Shown here piece by piece: positions 7,048-14,371 of a stretch of DNA of 36,376 nucleotides (position 1 is its first letter; each line of letters opens with the position of its first letter). The notes beneath the pieces are model-generated. The model was not told the origin of the DNA and made no database searches. It was given only the letters and a program-made list of their open reading frames with translations. The position numbers and the translations under genes are program-made. Origin of the DNA: an uncultured Oscillospiraceae bacterium (GTDB lineage: Bacteria; Bacillota; Clostridia; Oscillospirales; Oscillospiraceae); the NCBI GenBank assembly GCA_910588625.1, contig CAJUQN010000020.1:1-36376 (forward strand). The letters are read 5' to 3'.

Positions 7048-8580
7048 ATGGGAGATAAGGAAAACACAGGGACGACTGCCCCCCTGCTGTCCGTGCGGGG
7101 CATCTATAAATCTTTTGGCCTGAACGCCGTGCTCAAGGGCATCGGTCTGGATATCATGCCGGGAGAGGTGTTGGCCCTCATCGGCGGCAACGGTGCGGGC
7201 AAGTCCACGCTGATGAAGATTATCATGGGCATCTACAGCCATGACAGCGGGGAATTGGCGATCAACGGCCAAACGGTGGCGCTGAACCGCCCCGCTGAGG
7301 CACTGGCCCAGGGCATTTATATGGTGCCCCAGGAGCCTCTGCTTTTCCCCAATATGACGGTGGAGGAGAACGTCATCATCGGCTTCGACAAGAGCAAGGC
7401 GGAGTTACATAAGGAACTGGTCGATACCATGAGGGACGTGGGGTGGAACCTGGACCTGGGCCGCAAGGCCGGCAGCCTTTCCATCGCCGAACAGCAGATG
7501 GTGGAGATACTCCGGGGCATTTTGCGCCATGCCCGCTTACTGATCCTGGACGAACCCACCTCCGCCCTCACCTTCGACGAGGTGAAGAGCCTTTTTCAAG
7601 TGGTGCGGGACCTGCGGGAAAAGGGCATCGGCATCATCTATATTACCCACCGTCTGGCGGAGGTGTTTGACATCTCCACCCATGTGGCTATCATGCGGGA
7701 CGGCACCATTACCGTCCAAGGCCCAGTGGACAACTTCACCCGTGACGATTTGGTGAAAGGGTTGCTCCCTCCCGACGCGGAGGTCAATACCCAGACCAAG
7801 TCGGCGGGAACCTCCAAGGTGGATTACTCCGCCCAGCCCGTGCTGGAGCTTGAAAACTTCAGCGGCTACGGCTTCTCTGACGTGAGCCTGAAGGTCTGGC
7901 CCGGCGAGATCCTGGGTGTGGCGGGCGTGGTGGGCGCGGGGCGCACGGAAATGGCCACCACAATTTTCGGCATGGACAAGGTTCTGCGGGGCCGGGTGCT
8001 TCTGAACGGCAGCGACATCACCGGCAAAAAGACTCGGCAGGTCATTGCGGCGGGCATCAACTATGTGCCGGAGGACCGCCACCTCAACGGCTTGTTCAAG
8101 ATCTGCGACGTGTCCGCCAACACCACCAGCGCCAGCCTGTTCGGCGGGGCCCTGGGCAAGGTGTTCCTCAACCGGAGATCGGAGTTCGATATCACCGAAA
8201 AATATGTGAAGAATTTCCGGACTAAGGTCACCGGCCACGATCAGTTGGCGGGCAGCCTGTCCGGCGGCAACCAGCAGAAGATCGTCATTGGCCGGTCCCT
8301 GGCCACCGACCCGGGTATCGTCATCCTGGACGAGCCTACCCGCGGCATTGACGCCGCCGCCCGCGGCGACGTGTACCACATCATCCACCAGCTCCGGGAG
8401 CAGGGGCTGTCCATCCTGCTGATCTCCAGCGACATGGAGGAGCTGGAGGAGCTGGCCGACCGGGTGGTGACCATGTACCAGGGCCGCATCAACGCGGAGT
8501 TCCAGAAGGCCGACATCAACCAGGATAACCTAACCGCCGCCGCCTTTGGCATCGTGGAACGGGAGGCGAAAGAGGCATGA
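7048..8580 (+). CDS. lsrA: AI-2 importer ATPase LsrA (two nucleotide-binding domains)
   Basis: The 510-residue product is a double ATPase of the ribose/AI-2 (CUT2) class and powers import through LsrC and LsrD. The first domain has Walker A GGNGAGKST (46-54), a signature-like LSIAEQQ and Walker B LLILDEPTSAL; the second has the degenerate P-loop GVVGAGRTE usual for this class, a canonical LSGGNQQK and VILDEPTRGID. The segment GIYMVPQEPLLFPNMTVEEN is a hallmark of LsrA, separating it from RbsA. The start has a GGGGGAG ribosome site five bases upstream of the ATG. The stop overlaps the lsrC start as ATGA. Length equals that of E. coli LsrA (about 511). First gene of the rightward operon. Confidence 0.93.
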   Translation: MGDKENTGTTAPLLSVRGIYKSFGLNAVLKGIGLDIMPGEVLALIGGNGAGKSTLMKIIMGIYSHDSGELAINGQTVALNRPAEALAQGIYMVPQEPLLFPNMTVEENVIIGFDKSKAELHKELVDTMRDVGWNLDLGRKAGSLSIAEQQMVEILRGILRHARLLILDEPTSALTFDEVKSLFQVVRDLREKGIGIIYITHRLAEVFDISTHVAIMRDGTITVQGPVDNFTRDDLVKGLLPPDAEVNTQTKSAGTSKVDYSAQPVLELENFSGYGFSDVSLKVWPGEILGVAGVVGAGRTEMATTIFGMDKVLRGRVLLNGSDITGKKTRQVIAAGINYVPEDRHLNGLFKICDVSANTTSASLFGGALGKVFLNRRSEFDITEKYVKNFRTKVTGHDQLAGSLSGGNQQKIVIGRSLATDPGIVILDEPTRGIDAAARGDVYHIIHQLREQGLSILLISSDMEELEELADRVVTMYQGRINAEFQKADINQDNLTAAAFGIVEREAKEA

Positions 8581-9596
8581 ATGTGGTAAAAAAATTCGTG
8601 AAGGCACGGGAGTTTACCAGCTTTCTCTTTCTGGTGGCCCTGTTCGTCATCGTTGGCGTCATCAACCCGGCTTTCCTGACGCTGGACAACATCAGCGCCT
8701 GCTTCAACTCCTCGGTGGTTTACACCCTCATCGCCGTGGGCATGGCCTTCGCCATCTTCATCGGAGAGATCGACGTGTCGGTGGGCTCCACCATGGGTCT
8801 GTCCGCCGCCGTGGCAGGCACCATGATTCAAAACGGCTCCAACTGGTTCCTGGCCTTCCTGGTGGCCATCGTCATCGGCGTGGTGGTGGGCCTCATCAAC
8901 GGCTGGGGCGTGGCCGTCATGAAAATCCCCTCCCTCATTTTTACATTGGGCACCAACGGTATTTTGAGGGGCATGATGTACTTACAGGTAGGCGCGGAGC
9001 AGGTCAACAACCTGCCCAAGGAGTTCAAGGACATCTCGTCCATGACCCTCATCGGCAGTTTCACCATCTATTACTGCTGCGTGGTGATGCTGGCCGTAGC
9101 CATTCACTTCCTGCTGACCCGCACCAAGCGGGGGCGCTATTTCATCGCCGTGGGCGACAACGCCGGCGGCGCGGAGCTGGTGGGTATCCCCGCCACCCGC
9201 ACCAAGGTGATGGCGTACCTCATCTGCGGCGTGCTCAGCGCCGTCGCGGGCATCATCTTTGCCAGCCGTATCGGCATCGTCACCTCTCTGAGCGGAAACG
9301 GCTATGAGATGAAAGCGGTTGCGGCCTGTGTGCTGGGGGGCATCAGCCTGTCCGGCGGCGTGGGTTCGGTGATCGGCGCGGGCATCGGCGCGGTTATCAT
9401 GGCCTCCATCAGCTATCTGCTGGTGTTCATGCAATTCCCCTCCAACTACGACAACGCCATCACCGGCGTCATCCTCATCACCATCGTTGTCATTGACGCC
9501 CTGATGCAGCGGCGGACCGCGGTGAACAACCGCCACGCCCGCCTGGCCGCCCGGACCTCGGCGGCTCCCAGTGGAAAGGAGGGGCTGGAGCAATGA
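8577..9596 (+). CDS. lsrC: AI-2 importer permease LsrC
   Basis: The 339-residue integral membrane protein belongs to the CUT2 permease family (ribose/LsrC/LsrD). Hydrophobic spans are spread through the protein, starting with FLFLVALFVIVGVINPAFL. Family landmarks are IGEIDVSVGSTMGL (about 62-75), GWGVAVMKIPSLIFTLGT, the cytoplasmic loop RTKRGRYFIAVGDNAGGAEL and the EAA-like coupling region, and MKAVAACVLGGISLSGG before the final helices. GDNAGGAELVGI and MKAVAACVLGGISL agree closely with LsrC. It is translationally coupled to lsrA (ATGA overlap) and to lsrD (ATGA overlap), as expected for a 1:1 permease pair. The tail is a soluble, charged C-terminus. Confidence 0.9.
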   Translation: MNVVKKFVKAREFTSFLFLVALFVIVGVINPAFLTLDNISACFNSSVVYTLIAVGMAFAIFIGEIDVSVGSTMGLSAAVAGTMIQNGSNWFLAFLVAIVIGVVVGLINGWGVAVMKIPSLIFTLGTNGILRGMMYLQVGAEQVNNLPKEFKDISSMTLIGSFTIYYCCVVMLAVAIHFLLTRTKRGRYFIAVGDNAGGAELVGIPATRTKVMAYLICGVLSAVAGIIFASRIGIVTSLSGNGYEMKAVAACVLGGISLSGGVGSVIGAGIGAVIMASISYLLVFMQFPSNYDNAITGVILITIVVIDALMQRRTAVNNRHARLAARTSAAPSGKEGLEQ

Positions 9597-10660
9597 GCGA
9601 AAAATCCCCGAAACTAGGTGGGCAGAGCGGCCTGCGCCGCCTGTGGAACGGTCCCAATTTCCGCTGGAATTTCTTTCTGCTGATTTTACTGATCGGCGAG
9701 TGCGCTGTGTTTGGTGCGGCGAATGAGAAGTTCCTCTCCCTCACCCGCGTTTTCACCGCCGCCAATGATTTCCTGCCCATCTGCATGATCTCCATTTTCG
9801 TCACTTTCGTCATGATTACCGGCGGGATCGACATCCAGGTATCCTCCATCGTGGGCCTGACCTCCATCGTCATTGGCGTGGCCTGGCAGGACTTCGGCCT
9901 GAATATCTGGGCCGCCGTGGCCCTGGCGGTGGTGGTGGCCGCCCTGTGCGGGGCGCTGTCCGGCTTCTTCATCGCCTACTGCGGCGTGCAGGCCATGGTG
10001 GTCACCTTGGGCGGCAGCTTCCTATATACGGGTCTGGCCCTGCTGGTATCCACGTGGTCCAGCACTGAGGCTTATAAGGGCATCAGCGGCTTCCCCGACA
10101 GCTTCAAGGCCCTGACCAAAACCAAGCTATTCGACTTCATCCCCCTGCAAATCGTCATTTTCCTGGCTATGGTGGTTGTGGCACACCTGCTGCTCCACCG
10201 CACCAAGTACGGCCGAAAAATCTATCTGGTTGGCGTCAACCCCTCCGCGGCGGAGTATTCCGGCATCAACAGCCGGCTGGTCATCATGTCCACCTACATA
10301 CTGTCCGCCGTGTCCGCCGCCATCGCGGGGATTATCATGACGTCCTATCTGGGCACTGCCAAGTCAGACCTGGGCGGCAGCCTGACCATGAACATCATCA
10401 CCGCCTGTGTGCTGGGCGGAACCCTGTCCACCGGCGGCAAGGGTTCCGTGCTGGGCACCACCATGGCTGCGCTGGCTATCGGCCTACTGCGGTTTGGTAT
10501 GCCGCTGTGCTTCAAAATCCAGGCCCAGTATTTGGACATTCCCGTGGGCGTCCTGCTGGTGGTGGTCGTGGTGGGCCGGGCCATTGCAAGCAATCCCAAT
10601 GTCGTCGCCTGGTTCGGCAGGCTGCGTGGCAAGGGAAAAGTGAGTAGGGCCGGTATTTGA
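9593..10660 (+). CDS. lsrD: AI-2 importer permease LsrD
   Basis: The 355-residue product is the second CUT2 permease. Landmarks are FVMITGGIDIQVSSIVGLTS (about 77-96), YCGVQAMVVTLGGSFLYTGL, the loop HRTKYGRKIYLVGVNPSAAE, and MNIITACVLGGTLSTGGKGS. These match LsrD rather than a duplicate of LsrC; LsrD proteins contain the same VQAMVVTLGG-type loop. About nine to ten membrane spans are expected. The N-terminal 25 residues are soluble and rich in basic residues. The gene overlaps the lsrC stop by four bases and is followed by a 60-base gap with a hairpin before lsrB. Confidence 0.88.
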   Translation: MSEKSPKLGGQSGLRRLWNGPNFRWNFFLLILLIGECAVFGAANEKFLSLTRVFTAANDFLPICMISIFVTFVMITGGIDIQVSSIVGLTSIVIGVAWQDFGLNIWAAVALAVVVAALCGALSGFFIAYCGVQAMVVTLGGSFLYTGLALLVSTWSSTEAYKGISGFPDSFKALTKTKLFDFIPLQIVIFLAMVVVAHLLLHRTKYGRKIYLVGVNPSAAEYSGINSRLVIMSTYILSAVSAAIAGIIMTSYLGTAKSDLGGSLTMNIITACVLGGTLSTGGKGSVLGTTMAALAIGLLRFGMPLCFKIQAQYLDIPVGVLLVVVVVGRAIASNPNVVAWFGRLRGKGKVSRAGI

Positions 10661-10666
10661 CAAGGT

Positions 10667-10696
10667 ATATTCCGGGGTTTTGCGGCCCCTGAATAT
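10667..10696 (+). other. Intercistronic hairpin between lsrD and lsrB
   Basis: ATATTC and GAATAT enclose GGGG and CCCC with one internal mismatch, giving a stem of about ten pairs and an eight-base loop, 24 bases ahead of lsrB. There is no T-run. Such hairpins upstream of a binding-protein gene often mark an RNA processing or stability boundary that lets the receptor be made in excess; that role is inferred. Confidence 0.5.
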
Positions 10697-10720
10697 AAAA
10701 CAACTATGGAGGTATGAAAC

Positions 10721-11893
10721 ATGAAACTGAAAAGACTCGCAGCGCTGCTTCTGGCTATGAGCATGATGTTTGCTCTGGCCGCCTGCGGCAACCAGCCCAA
10801 CGAGGAGTCCAAAGCCCCCGAGAACTCCACCGCCGTGGAGGAGAGCAAGGCTCCCGACAACAACACTCCCGCTCCCGAGGGCGGCGACGGCGATGTAAAG
10901 CCCGTGGATGGCAAGACCGTGGCCTTCATCCCCAAACTGACCGGCAACGCTTTCTTCGAGGTCGCCAACACCGGCGCCCAAGAGTTTGCCAAGGACTGGG
11001 GCATCAATGTTGAGTACATGGGCGATGCCACCGCTTCCGCTGCCGCTCAGGTGGCCGTCATCAACAACGCCGTGGCTCAGGGCGTGGATGCCATCTGCAT
11101 CTCCACCGTGGACGCCGCCGGCGTGGCCGACGCACTCCAGGCCGCCATGGACGCCGGCATTGTAGTCTGCACTTGGGACTCTGACGCCGCCGTTTCCGAC
11201 CGCGCGCTGATGGTCTCCCAAGGCACTCCCGAGGTGCTGGGCCAGATGCTGGTGGACTTGGCTGTCAACGGCCTGAAGGACCGCGGCATCAACCCCGACA
11301 GCGACCCCGTTAAGTACGCCTGGCACTACTCTCAGGCTACCGTCACCGACCAGAACTCCTGGCAGGTGGAGGGTGAGAAGATCATCAAGGAGAAGTACCC
11401 CAACTGGGAGAACGTCCACCCCGACAACTACTACTCCGAGCAGGACGCGGAGAAGTCCGTCACCATCGGTGAGGCCGTGCTGGCTGACAACCCCGACATC
11501 GACCTGATTATCTGCAACGACTCTACCGCCCTGCCCGGCCAGCTCCAGGCCGCTGAGAACAAGGGCCTGACCAAGGACGACGTGACCATCACCGGTTTTG
11601 CCACTCCCAACGCTATCAAGCAGTACTGCACCAACGGCACCCTGTTCAACTGGGGCCTGTGGGACTGCAAGATCCAGGGTGGCCTGGGCTGCTACGTGGC
11701 CGCTTACATCGCTGCTGGTAACGACGTGAAGGTGGGCGATGTGATCAGCGTCCCCGGTATCGGTGACTGTGAGGTCATGCCCAACAACTGCCTGAATCCC
11801 GACGACGCCACCGGCGACACCAACAACGGCGTGGTGCTGCTGCCCGATCGCGCCGTGTTCAACGCGGAGAACATGAACGACTACGACTTCTAA
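10721..11893 (+). CDS. lsrB: AI-2 binding lipoprotein LsrB
   Basis: The 390-residue lipoprotein captures AI-2 outside the membrane and delivers it to LsrACD. The signal peptide ends in a lipobox ALAAC with Cys22, followed by a linker of about 40 Pro/Glu/Ser-rich residues. The periplasmic-binding fold starts at VAFIPKLTGNAFFEV (Lys72). Four residue groups known to contact AI-2 in Salmonella LsrB are present: Lys72 (LsrB K35), the WDSD motif 152-155 (D116), and Asp210-Gln211 in TVTDQNSW (D166, Q167). The P220 and A222 positions appear to be Asn266 and Ser268 (CNDSTALPG). The tail NAENMNDYDF matches the enterobacterial NKENIGKYDF tail. Codon use is strongly biased to C-ending codons, pointing to high expression. 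AGGAGG-type sites (GGAGG) precede the ATG by 6 bases. Confidence 0.93.
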   Translation: MKLKRLAALLLAMSMMFALAACGNQPNEESKAPENSTAVEESKAPDNNTPAPEGGDGDVKPVDGKTVAFIPKLTGNAFFEVANTGAQEFAKDWGINVEYMGDATASAAAQVAVINNAVAQGVDAICISTVDAAGVADALQAAMDAGIVVCTWDSDAAVSDRALMVSQGTPEVLGQMLVDLAVNGLKDRGINPDSDPVKYAWHYSQATVTDQNSWQVEGEKIIKEKYPNWENVHPDNYYSEQDAEKSVTIGEAVLADNPDIDLIICNDSTALPGQLQAAENKGLTKDDVTITGFATPNAIKQYCTNGTLFNWGLWDCKIQGGLGCYVAAYIAAGNDVKVGDVISVPGIGDCEVMPNNCLNPDDATGDTNNGVVLLPDRAVFNAENMNDYDF

Positions 11894-11940
11894 TTCAAGC
11901 CGTCCTGTCTTTAAGCAGGTTTATAAGACCTGTGACGGGC

Positions 11941-11967
11941 GGAGCGGGGTGAGAAAGACCCCGCTCC
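11941..11967 (+). other. Hairpin after lsrB
   Basis: GGAGCGGGG and CCCCGCTCC pair perfectly over nine bases around a nine-base loop, about 47 bases after the lsrB stop. It is immediately followed by the stronger terminator-like hairpin described next; the two share two bases. Confidence 0.6.
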
Positions 11968-12011
11968 GCTCCCAAAAGGGCGCCGCTGGACGGCGCTTTT
12001 TTGGGAGCGGA
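11966..12011 (+). terminator. Strong hairpin with T6 between lsrB and lsrF
   Basis: The core is GCGCCG, loop CTGGA, CGGCGC, followed by TTTTTT, an intrinsic terminator. The flanks extend it: CCGCTCCCAAAA on the left pairs with TTTTTTGGGAGCGG on the right, giving about 20 pairs with two G-U pairs. It probably lets only part of the transcription from lsrA reach lsrF, and can also stabilise the lsrB end of the message. Confidence 0.7.
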
Positions 12012-12061
12012 GGGTGCCCCTTCGCCGCTGACAATTTCACCAATACAAGGAGGATATATTT

Positions 12062-12943
12062 ATGGCTGATCTGGAAGGCTTGAAGGTTTCCAAGGACTAT
12101 CATGTAGACGTCCCCTTCGCCAATCAAAAGGGCTTCTTCCTCAAGGGCATCAACAGCTTGGACTGGGGCATGAAGAAGCACATGGCCAACATTTTCAACC
12201 CTGAGAGTGGCAACACCGTCATGTTCGCCTTTGACCACGGTTACTTCATGGGCTCCACCGCCGGCCTAGAGCGGCTGGACCTGCTCCTGCCCCAGCTGGC
12301 TCCCTATGTGGACTGTTTCATGGGCACCCGGGGCGCTCTGCGCACCTGCGTTCCCCCTGAGATCGTCAAAAGCGTGGCCTTGCGTGTCACCTCCGGCTCC
12401 TCCATGCTCCAGGATGATTTAAGCCATGAGGTAGTGGCAGTGGACATTGAGGACGCCATCCGCATGAACGCCGACTGTATGGCGGTGCAGACCTTTGTGG
12501 GAGCCGACGGTCAGCTGTCCAGTCTGGACAACCTAAACAAGGTGATCAACGCCGGTATGCGCTATTCCATTCCCACCATGGGCGTGTGCGCTGTGGGCAA
12601 GGATATGGCCCGCACCGACCGCTTCTTCAAACTGGCCACCCGCATCATCGCCGAGATGGGCGTACAGGTGGTCAAGACCTACGACTGCGAAAACTTCGAG
12701 GAGGTCGTGGCGGCCTGCCCGGTACCCATCGTGGTGGCGGGCGGCAAGAAGCTGTCCGAGCCCGACGCGCTGAAGCTGGCCTATGGCGTCATCCAGAAGG
12801 GCGCTCACGGCGTGGATATGGGCCGCAACATCTTCCAGAGCACCCACCCCGTAGCCATGGCTCAGGCGGTGTCCATGATCGTCCACAAGGGCGCCACCGA
12901 CAAGGAGGCCCTGGAGTTCTACAACGACGAGATCCACAAGTAA
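12062..12943 (+). CDS. lsrF: LsrF, phospho-AI-2 breakdown thiolase/aldolase
   Basis: The 293-residue enzyme is a class I aldolase-type TIM barrel. In E. coli LsrF transfers the acetyl group of 3-hydroxy-2,4-pentanedione-5-phosphate to coenzyme A, giving dihydroxyacetone phosphate and acetyl-CoA. The conserved features are LDWGMKKHM, MFAFDHGYFMGSTAGLER (about 54-71), GTRGALRTCVPPE, VGKDMARTDRFF, the Schiff-base lysine in VVKTYDCE (Lys205, corresponding to K203 of E. coli LsrF), VPIVVAGGKKL and GVDMGRNIFQSTHPVAMAQA. Identity over the whole length is high and the start MADLEGLKVSKDY aligns with the E. coli start. AGGAGG is 7 bases before the ATG. It follows a terminator-like hairpin after lsrB. 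Confidence 0.94.
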   Translation: MADLEGLKVSKDYHVDVPFANQKGFFLKGINSLDWGMKKHMANIFNPESGNTVMFAFDHGYFMGSTAGLERLDLLLPQLAPYVDCFMGTRGALRTCVPPEIVKSVALRVTSGSSMLQDDLSHEVVAVDIEDAIRMNADCMAVQTFVGADGQLSSLDNLNKVINAGMRYSIPTMGVCAVGKDMARTDRFFKLATRIIAEMGVQVVKTYDCENFEEVVAACPVPIVVAGGKKLSEPDALKLAYGVIQKGAHGVDMGRNIFQSTHPVAMAQAVSMIVHKGATDKEALEFYNDEIHK

Positions 12944-12957
12944 GAAAACTGGATGAG

Positions 12958-12992
12958 AGGAGAGGAAAGCGGTTGCTTTCCTCTCCTTTTTC
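12958..12992 (+). terminator. Terminator of the lsr operon
   Basis: AGGAGAGGAAAGC, loop GGTT, GCTTTCCTCTCCT, then TTTT: 13 pairs plus a T-run, directly after lsrF. A textbook intrinsic terminator. Confidence 0.85.
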
Positions 12993-13001
12993 CTGTATAA
13001 T
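12973..13001 (+). promoter_or_regulatory. Promoter of the AEC permease gene, overlapping the lsr terminator
   Basis: TTGCTT at 12973-12978, 17 bases, TATAAT at 12996-13001. The -35 element lies in the terminator's loop and right arm, so the lsr stop signal and the next promoter share DNA. Confidence 0.6.
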
Positions 13002-13052
13002 ATGGGCGGTTTCATGGAATGGCTGATTTTTGGGAAATAATAGGAGGATAGT

Positions 13053-13979
13053 ATGGTTTTACAAGTGGTCCAAATGGTGTTGCCCATCGTTGTCATGCTG
13101 GGGCTGGGGTTGCTGTGCCGCCGGAAAAATATCTTCGATATGAACGGCCTTGCAGGGCTGAAATCGGTGGTGGGGGACATCTGCCTGCCTGTGGTGCTGT
13201 TCAACGCTTTCTTCACCGCGCATTATTCCACGACGGTGGCGCTGACGTTCCTGCTGGTGTATGTGGGCTTTGGCATTGCCCTCGCGGCGGGCTTCGCCCT
13301 GCGGAGGCTGGCCTCGCCCCACGACAAGTTCTTTCCCTTCCTGCTCGCCAGCGCCGAGGGCGGTATGCTGGGCTACGCCCTTTATGGCGTGCTGATGGGG
13401 GAGCAGTCCGGCTTTGCCACCGTGGATCTGGGACAGACGGTGTTCGCCTACACGGCGTTCCTGGGCTTTCTGTCCCTCACCGACGGGCGCAAGCCCACGG
13501 TGGGCGGGCTGGTGAAAAACATGGTCGCCAATAAGTGCTGCATCGGGATGGCCCTGGGCATCCTGCTGGGGGTGCTGGGTATTGGACAGTGGGTGCTGTC
13601 CAGCCCCGCCGCTGGGGTGGTGACGGGCGCCATCTCCATGATCACTGCGCCCACCAGCGCCCTGGTGCTGCTGGTGGTGGGCTATGAGCTGGACCTGGAC
13701 AAATCCTTGCTCCGCCCGGTGGTGGTGACAGTGGTGTGCCGTCTGGTCGTCATGTCCGTTCTGCTGGCGGTGGTGAGCTTCGTGATCTTCCAGTTCGTAC
13801 CCTATGACAAGGGTTTGCAGATCGCGCTGATGATTCTCTACGCCCTGCCCGCGCCCTTTATCATTCCCCTGTTTGCCGATGTGGGAGAGGAGGGCAAGTA
13901 CATCTCCACCAGCCTGTCCGTTCATACACTGTGCACCATTCTGCTGTTTGCGGCCATCGCGGCGTTTAGCCTGGGGTAG
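13053..13979 (+). CDS. AEC-family transporter (auxin efflux carrier / malate permease type)
   Basis: The 308-residue membrane protein fits the AEC (PF03547) family, with about ten hydrophobic spans in two five-span halves. Typical features are the conserved break in the first half, GDICLPVVLFNAFFTA (about 42-57), and PAPFIIPLFADVGEEGKYIS near residues 271-290 in the second half, where an unwound helix usually forms the substrate site. Substrates of the family range from organic acids to auxin; no specific one can be read here. AGGAGG lies eight bases before the ATG, and a sigma-A promoter overlaps the lsrF terminator. It is transcribed in the same direction as lsr but seems to be a separate unit. 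Its job near an AI-2 locus is unknown. Confidence 0.8.
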   Translation: MVLQVVQMVLPIVVMLGLGLLCRRKNIFDMNGLAGLKSVVGDICLPVVLFNAFFTAHYSTTVALTFLLVYVGFGIALAAGFALRRLASPHDKFFPFLLASAEGGMLGYALYGVLMGEQSGFATVDLGQTVFAYTAFLGFLSLTDGRKPTVGGLVKNMVANKCCIGMALGILLGVLGIGQWVLSSPAAGVVTGAISMITAPTSALVLLVVGYELDLDKSLLRPVVVTVVCRLVVMSVLLAVVSFVIFQFVPYDKGLQIALMILYALPAPFIIPLFADVGEEGKYISTSLSVHTLCTILLFAAIAAFSLG

Positions 13980-13989
13980 TGAAAACGAA

Positions 13990-14017
13990 AACCGCCGTAC
14001 CGATTGGTGCGGCGGTT
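13990..14017 (-). terminator. Hairpin terminator, best read on the minus strand
   Basis: AACCGCCG-ACC arms with one mismatch form a 12-pair hairpin with loop GATT. On the minus strand it is followed by TTTTCGTTTTC; on the plus strand there is no T-run. It therefore serves the minus-strand remnant at 14017-14226 better than the AEC gene, though it may act on both. Confidence 0.6.
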
Positions 14018-14226
14018 CAGCTTGCTGAAGGAGCAAGGTAGTCGAAAAGAGCCGCCAGCTCCCGGCCCTTCGCCTCATTTCTAAGCTCTTGCTCCAAACG
14101 GCTTGATTTTTCCGTACGACCAGATATACTACAGTCATGGAAAATCCGTGTCAAAGCACCAAACGATCCAGCTGCGTTGGCACTTTTTAAGAATGGAGGC
14201 CCCATGCTATGGAATGGCTTATACAA
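14017..14226 (-). pseudogene. Possible 3' remnant of a lost gene on the minus strand
   Basis: A frame ending RTEKSSRLEQELRNEAKG then RELAALFDYLAPSAS stops at 14017, immediately before a terminator facing the same way. The last 35 residues look like a real charged helical tail; the earlier part (MYKPFHSMGPPFLKSANAAG) looks like noise and overlaps the feo promoter region on the other strand. I do not recognise the family. Likely the tail of a gene whose front was deleted. Confidence 0.3.
14103..14146 (+). promoter_or_regulatory. Promoter of feo operon with flanking inverted repeat
   Basis: TTGATT at 14103-14108, 16 bases, TATACT at 14125-14130. The -10 region is enclosed by GATTTTTCC (14105-14113) and GGAAAATC (14139-14146), which are inverted copies with one base difference. 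This could be an operator for an iron regulator, but it does not match a standard Fur or DtxR box. Confidence 0.5.
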
Positions 14227-14367
14227 AACGCCGGGAATCTGCTAGTAGGAACCCTTGTTTTTGGCGCGGTCGCCGCATCGGTTCTCCGAATTCGCTCCGA
14301 TCGACAAAAGAACATCAGCAAATGTGGCAGTTGTCCCTATAGCGGCACCTGTGGAAAGGCGGAATGA
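14209..14367 (+). CDS. FeoB-associated Cys-rich membrane protein
   Basis: A 52-residue protein, MEWLIQNAGNLLVGTLVFGA followed by VAASVLRIRSD and a Cys-rich tail KCGSCPYSGTCGKAE. It has one N-terminal membrane span (about residues 8-26), a basic stop-transfer stretch, and three cysteines in the form C-x2-C-x5-C. This is the layout of the FeoB-associated Cys-rich family (PF12669), thought to help iron(II) uptake or assemble with FeoB. GGAGG is nine bases before the ATG. The stop is four bases ahead of the feoAB start, so the two are coupled. It lies in a different frame from feoAB and is easy to miss because of its length. Confidence 0.88.
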   Translation: MEWLIQNAGNLLVGTLVFGAVAASVLRIRSDRQKNISKCGSCPYSGTCGKAE

Positions 14368-14371
14368 CTCC

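Noticed and set aside
13059..14138. Long minus-strand frame across the AEC gene
   Set aside because: Composition full of His, Gln and Arg repeats; it mirrors the codon bias of the real plus-strand gene.
14255..14371. Earlier in-frame ATG for feoAB giving 39 extra residues
   Set aside because: The extra residues do not fit FeoA, no ribosome site precedes them, and they overlap the well-supported Cys-rich gene in another frame.
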